The position numbers and the translations under genes are program-made. 64,000 nt of DNA. Source: an uncultured Mollicutes bacterium (GTDB taxonomy: Bacteria > Bacillota_I > Bacilli_A > RFN20 > CAG-826). The stretch covers positions 72,279-136,278 of the forward strand of contig UQFY01000003.1 of the NCBI GenBank assembly GCA_900540385.1. Reading direction: 5' to 3'. The notes under the pieces were generated by a model, which did not search any database, was not told the DNA's origin, and saw only the letters and a list, made by a program, of their open reading frames with translations. Numbering within the stretch: position 1 is the first letter of the stretch; every line of letters begins with the position of its first letter. This document shows positions 60,410 through 64,000 of this stretch, piece after piece.

Positions 60410-61200
60410 AGAAGCTGATTGCAATTGATTTAGACGGCACTCTTTTAAGTCCTTTTTTAAGCGTTTCTTCTTTTACGAAAAAGATCATTAAAAGACTAAC
60501 ATATGAGGGACATGTAGTTGTTTTAGCATCTGGAAGACCCTATAGAGCGATGAAAAAACTCTATGAAGATCTTTCTCTTTCCTCTCCTCTTATTTGTTAT
60601 AACGGAGGCTATGTCTTCATTCCTAACCTCTCTTCGTTTCCTAAACTTGAAAGAAAGTTTCCTTCTTCATCTTTAAAAAGAATTGCTCTTGCTAACAAAA
60701 ATATCTTTCTTTCTTTTATGGCCGAAAGTGAAGACAATATCTATCTTTCAAAAAAGGACGATTATTTAGATCATTATTTCCCATGGAAAAAAGAAAAATA
60801 TCAAATCGGGGAAATGGACGAAATCATTCAGAAAGATTGCTACACCGCCATCTTTAATTGCTTAGACAAAGATGTAACAACTCTCCAAAAGAGTTTAGAA
60901 AAAGAAGGTTTTCTTCTTCGCCATTGGAATGGAAACGATTATTCTGAAGCGGCTCTTCCAAACGTTAATAAAGGCTCTGCTTTAAAATATATCCTCTCTA
61001 CTCTTCATATCGATCCAAAGGATTGCTATGCCTTCGGAGATTCCGACAATGATTTCGAGATGTTATCCATGGTTGCTCATCCTTTTGGGATGAAAAATAG
61101 CAAATCTCTTCTTTTGAATGAAAATTTCCCTCAAACAGAAAAAGGCAACGACCAAGATGGCGTTGCCTATGAGTTAAGCAAGATATTTCACTTATTTTAA
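60406..61200 (+). CDS. HAD-superfamily Cof-type sugar phosphatase
   Basis: A 264-residue HAD phosphatase. Motif I DLDGTLL (8-14), motif II ASGRP (around 43) and motif IV GDSDNDFEM (around 203-211), with a class IIB cap between, are typical of Cof/YidA proteins that hydrolyse sugar phosphates. It is translationally coupled to the epimerase-like gene. It overlaps the convergent phosphoglucomutase by 9 nt. Confidence 0.88.
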   Translation: MKKLIAIDLDGTLLSPFLSVSSFTKKIIKRLTYEGHVVVLASGRPYRAMKKLYEDLSLSSPLICYNGGYVFIPNLSSFPKLERKFPSSSLKRIALANKNIFLSFMAESEDNIYLSKKDDYLDHYFPWKKEKYQIGEMDEIIQKDCYTAIFNCLDKDVTTLQKSLEKEGFLLRHWNGNDYSEAALPNVNKGSALKYILSTLHIDPKDCYAFGDSDNDFEMLSMVAHPFGMKNSKSLLLNENFPQTEKGNDQDGVAYELSKIFHLF

Positions 61201-62907
61201 GTGAAGTTGTTCTTTTAAGGAATTCATCATTCCTTTAGCCACTTCCTCGATTCCTTTTTCTTTTTTTTGGAAGACTTCGAGGTAGAACTTGCATTTTGGT
61301 TCTGTTCCCGATGGACGAATTGCTAACCAAGAAGAATCTTCAAAGAGATAACGAACCACATTGGATTTCTCTAAAGCGATTGCTTTTTCTTCTCCGGTGA
61401 TCATGTTTTTAGAAATGGATGTCTCGTAGTCTTCAACCCAGACAACTTTTTTTCCAAAGACTTCTTTTAATGGGCAAGAATGAACGTGTTCTAATAAAGC
61501 CATCATATCTGCATGGCCCTTTTCTCCTTCGAAATAAACAGAAAGGGTTTCTGAAGCATGGTAACCATATTTCTTTTCAAGGTTTTCGTAAGCCACGTCG
61601 AGTGGGATGCCTTGACGATAATAATGAAGGGCCATTTCACAATAAAGAAGAATGGCTTGGATACCGTCTTTATCACGAACAAATGGTTCAATTAAGCAAC
61701 CATAGCTTTCTTCATAGCCGAATTCAAAATGAGGACCATGTCCGATTTTCTCGTAATATCCAATACGGTTCCCAATATATTTAAAGCCTGTGAGGAAACT
61801 TTCTACTCCTACACCATAGGATTTGGCGATCTTTCTAGATAAATCACTAGAAACAATCGTGTCATAAATGACTCCATTTGAGGAAAGAAGCCCTTTTTTC
61901 TTTCTTTCGGAAAGTAAATAGTCTAATAAAAGAGCCGCGGATTGATTGCCAGTGAACCTTTCATATTCACCTTTGCTAGAAAGATAAGCAAGACCACAAC
62001 GGTCACCATCAGGATCGGTCATAACGCAAAGATTTGCATGTTCTTTTTTAGCGAGTTTAATCGATTCGATGAAACTTTCTGCTGTTTCTGGATTAGGAGA
62101 TAAGGTTCCAGCGAAAGCAGGATCATGGATACATTGTTTTTCAACTGGGATAACTTGATAGCCACAATCATGGAAGACACGCATAGCATTTTCATAGGAT
62201 GTACCATGTTGAGGGGAATAGATGATTTTGAAGTCATCTTTCTTCATGTCTGGATTTAATTGGCAAGCTTCCACTAATTTGCAATAAGTGTCGTCCACTT
62301 CCTTTGGAAGAATAACGGTCTCATTCTTTTTTGAACCGGCAGGAACCTCCGCTTCTAATTCATTTGGAAGGCTATCTAAAATTTTCAAAAGCCCATCTAC
62401 TTGAGAAGGAACGAGCTGACAGCCAGTTTCATCATAGATTTTGTAACCGTTATATTCCTTTGGGTTATGGGAGGCGGTAATCATAATTCCTCCACCAGCA
62501 CGCATATAGCGAACGCCATAAGAAAGTTCTGGGGTTGGACGTAAGGAATCAAACAAATAAGCTTTGATGCCTTCTTCGTTAAGAATATTGGCCGCTTCAA
62601 TAGCAAAATCACGAGAGAAGAAACGGTTATCGTGAGAGATGACCACTCCTCTATTTTCAATATCTTTGCAAATTTTCTTTAAATACATTCCGAAAGCGAT
62701 TGTGACTCTGCGGATCACATATTTATTAATACGGTTTGTGCCTAAGCCGATTTTGGCACGCATTCCACCTGTACCAAATTCCGCATCTTTAAAGAAAGCG
62801 TCGCTTCTTTCTTCATCATTCATGGCACGAAGAGTCTCTTTTTCTTCTTTGCTTAGTTTGTCGGAATTTATCCAACGTTCATAGTTTTTTTCGACGATGT
62901 TATCCAT
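61192..62907 (-). CDS. Phosphoglucomutase/phosphomannomutase
   Basis: A 571-residue alpha-D-phosphohexomutase interconverting hexose 1- and 6-phosphates. The phosphoserine loop TASHNPKEYNGYK (about 141-153), metal loop DPDGDRCG (about 285), sugar-specificity loop GYEESYG and the C-terminal RPSGTEPK phosphate site are intact. The length and GTGGMR start fit PgcA-type enzymes. ATG at 62907 is chosen because AAGGAG lies 6 nt upstream; 62913 is too close to that site. Confidence 0.93.
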   Translation of the reverse strand: MDNIVEKNYERWINSDKLSKEEKETLRAMNDEERSDAFFKDAEFGTGGMRAKIGLGTNRINKYVIRRVTIAFGMYLKKICKDIENRGVVISHDNRFFSRDFAIEAANILNEEGIKAYLFDSLRPTPELSYGVRYMRAGGGIMITASHNPKEYNGYKIYDETGCQLVPSQVDGLLKILDSLPNELEAEVPAGSKKNETVILPKEVDDTYCKLVEACQLNPDMKKDDFKIIYSPQHGTSYENAMRVFHDCGYQVIPVEKQCIHDPAFAGTLSPNPETAESFIESIKLAKKEHANLCVMTDPDGDRCGLAYLSSKGEYERFTGNQSAALLLDYLLSERKKKGLLSSNGVIYDTIVSSDLSRKIAKSYGVGVESFLTGFKYIGNRIGYYEKIGHGPHFEFGYEESYGCLIEPFVRDKDGIQAILLYCEMALHYYRQGIPLDVAYENLEKKYGYHASETLSVYFEGEKGHADMMALLEHVHSCPLKEVFGKKVVWVEDYETSISKNMITGEEKAIALEKSNVVRYLFEDSSWLAIRPSGTEPKCKFYLEVFQKKEKGIEEVAKGMMNSLKEQLHLK

Positions 62908-62924
62908 TTTCATCTCCTTACTAG

Positions 62925-63893
62925 TTATATTTTACTAACTTTTAACATATCCAATAGATTTTTTTGTTCTTTTTCCAAAGAAATTTTAAATGTCTTTCCA
63001 CTCAAATATGCCAATATTCCCTCTACTTTTCCCAACGCCAAGGAATAAGCGACCAGAAATTGATTATTGAGACGATATTTCACTTTGAAAAGACGGTTCA
63101 TTTCAAAATCACCATACTTGCCATCCCCAAGAATTGGATGCCCAATCGAAGCAAGGTGAACACGGATTTGATGGGTTCTTCCGGTAAGTAACTCACATTC
63201 TAAAAGTGAGCAGTCATTATATTTCTCCACTACACGATATTTCGTAATGGCTTCCTTGCCTTCTTTTGAGACGCGAACAATTCCTTTTGTTTCATCTTTT
63301 ATTAAAGGAGCGTTTATTGTTCCTTCTTCTTCCGAAGGAATACCACTTACGAGGGCTAAATATCGTTTATCGATGTTGTTTCTTTCTTTAAAAAGAAGAG
63401 TAAGCTCTTTTAAAGCCTCATCCGTTTTTCCAAAAACAATGATTCCGGATGTATTTCTATCTAAACGATGAGCTGGAGAAGGAGTAAAAGAAGAATCATG
63501 AGGATCATATTCTCCTTTTCCATATAAATAGGAAAGAACATCGTTTGCTAAAGTGACACGTTTTTCTTTTTCATCGCCCATTACCAATAAACCAGCCGGC
63601 TTATTGACGATAAGGATGTTTTCGTCTTCGTAAACAATTGGATGATTGAAAGGCTTTGCCTCAATTTCTTTTGGTTTGGCAAAGTCTTCTAATTGGGTGT
63701 CCGTAACATAAATACGAACCACATCTCCTTCATGAACAACGGCGTCTTTCTTCACCCAATGTCCGTTAATTTTGATATCTTTTTTGCGAAAAGCTTTATA
63801 AATATAGCCCAAAGGCGCTTCTGAAAGATAATGGCGAACAAATTTCTCAATTCTTTGGCCGTCATTCGCTTTGGTAATCGTTATTTCCTTCAT
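62925..63893 (-). CDS. RluC/RluD-family pseudouridine synthase
   Basis: A 322-residue enzyme with an N-terminal S4 RNA-binding domain (about 12-75) and a catalytic domain containing HRLDRNTSG with the catalytic Asp (about 145) and GRTHQIRVH (about 238). It makes pseudouridine in rRNA or tRNA; the site is unknown. TATAAT (63903-63908) lies 9 nt before the ATG and no ribosome site is seen. It precedes the phosphohexomutase by 17 nt. Confidence 0.9.
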   Translation of the reverse strand: MKEITITKANDGQRIEKFVRHYLSEAPLGYIYKAFRKKDIKINGHWVKKDAVVHEGDVVRIYVTDTQLEDFAKPKEIEAKPFNHPIVYEDENILIVNKPAGLLVMGDEKEKRVTLANDVLSYLYGKGEYDPHDSSFTPSPAHRLDRNTSGIIVFGKTDEALKELTLLFKERNNIDKRYLALVSGIPSEEEGTINAPLIKDETKGIVRVSKEGKEAITKYRVVEKYNDCSLLECELLTGRTHQIRVHLASIGHPILGDGKYGDFEMNRLFKVKYRLNNQFLVAYSLALGKVEGILAYLSGKTFKISLEKEQKNLLDMLKVSKI

Positions 63894-63902
63894 ACGAGAA
63901 AA

Positions 63903-63908
63903 ATTATA
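63903..63908 (-). promoter_or_regulatory. -10 box 9 nt before the pseudouridine synthase ATG
   Basis: TATAAT on the minus strand, with TTACGA 16 nt upstream as a weak -35. Part of the short-leader promoter set. The remaining 90 nt of the window show nothing further. Confidence 0.55.
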
Positions 63909-64000
63909 ACGAATTTTATTTGTCTCGTAATCACTATTCTTATGAAAATGTGAATTCTTAAACTAAATTCCGGTTTTTCTCAAAATCCTGCTTTTAGTCT

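Overview
The window reads as a low-GC, Gram-positive (monoderm) bacterium of the class Bacilli. Rex, Spx, RNase J, a YlbF-type regulator, a YitT protein, cre-like operators and many lipoboxes all point to Bacillota. TGA is used as a stop (for example in ATGA start/stop overlaps), so the Mycoplasma code is excluded. The archaeal/eukaryote-type prolyl-tRNA synthetase, compact genes and surface glycan genes suggest an uncultured gut lineage near Erysipelotrichales/RF39/RFN20-like Bacilli. That placement is inference. A recurring feature is a -10 box (TATAAT-like) 6-9 nt before the ATG with no Shine-Dalgarno sequence, so many transcripts are probably leaderless. Layout: (1) 1-11 kb, minus strand: a galactose-type sugar system. 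A YesN-like response regulator, a YesM-like sensor kinase and a canonical MglB-type lipoprotein are joined by 4-nt overlaps and are followed by MglB-MglA-MglC. The transport MglB is circularly permuted: the C-terminal lobe comes first, with all sugar-contact residues kept. MglC carries an extra N-terminal charged helical region of about 225 residues. (2) 11-18.3 kb, minus strand: one probable surface-glycan operon encoding an Ig-like multidomain lipoprotein with a duplicated unknown domain, a small membrane protein, a reversed-order GH3 enzyme with a membrane segment at each end, and a beta-helix lipoprotein. (3) 18.5-28.2 kb: an AT-rich MFS transporter, tRNA-His, Nudix, membrane and RNA-modification genes, rex, nnrD, a methyltransferase, lipoproteins and tRNA-Ser(GCT). 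(4) 28.3-42.5 kb: a GH38 alpha-mannosidase with a cre-like site over its promoter, a MATE exporter, a giant DUF4011-type SF1 helicase/nuclease, ProRS and a degenerate GGDEF/EAL protein. (5) 42.6-44.5 kb: tRNA-Ser(CGA) followed by an accessory scar. It holds two copies of a gene tail, a structured gene-poor stretch with a 23-codon ORF, and a RHH/RelE toxin-antitoxin pair in richer-GC codons. (6) 44.6-64 kb: mostly housekeeping genes: nitroreductase, YitT, coaD-rsmD-ylbF, def, a phosphoesterase lipoprotein, RNase J-maf, DUF368 with a membrane-anchored EIIB-like domain, CYTH, spx, dut, an NCS2 purine permease, an aldose-epimerase-like protein with a HAD phosphatase, phosphoglucomutase and a pseudouridine synthase. 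Together, region 1 would sense and import galactosides, regions 2 and 4 would release sugars from glycans at or in the cell, and the epimerase, HAD phosphatase and phosphohexomutase would feed the sugars to central metabolism. No CRISPR array, rRNA, complete insertion sequence or prophage was seen.
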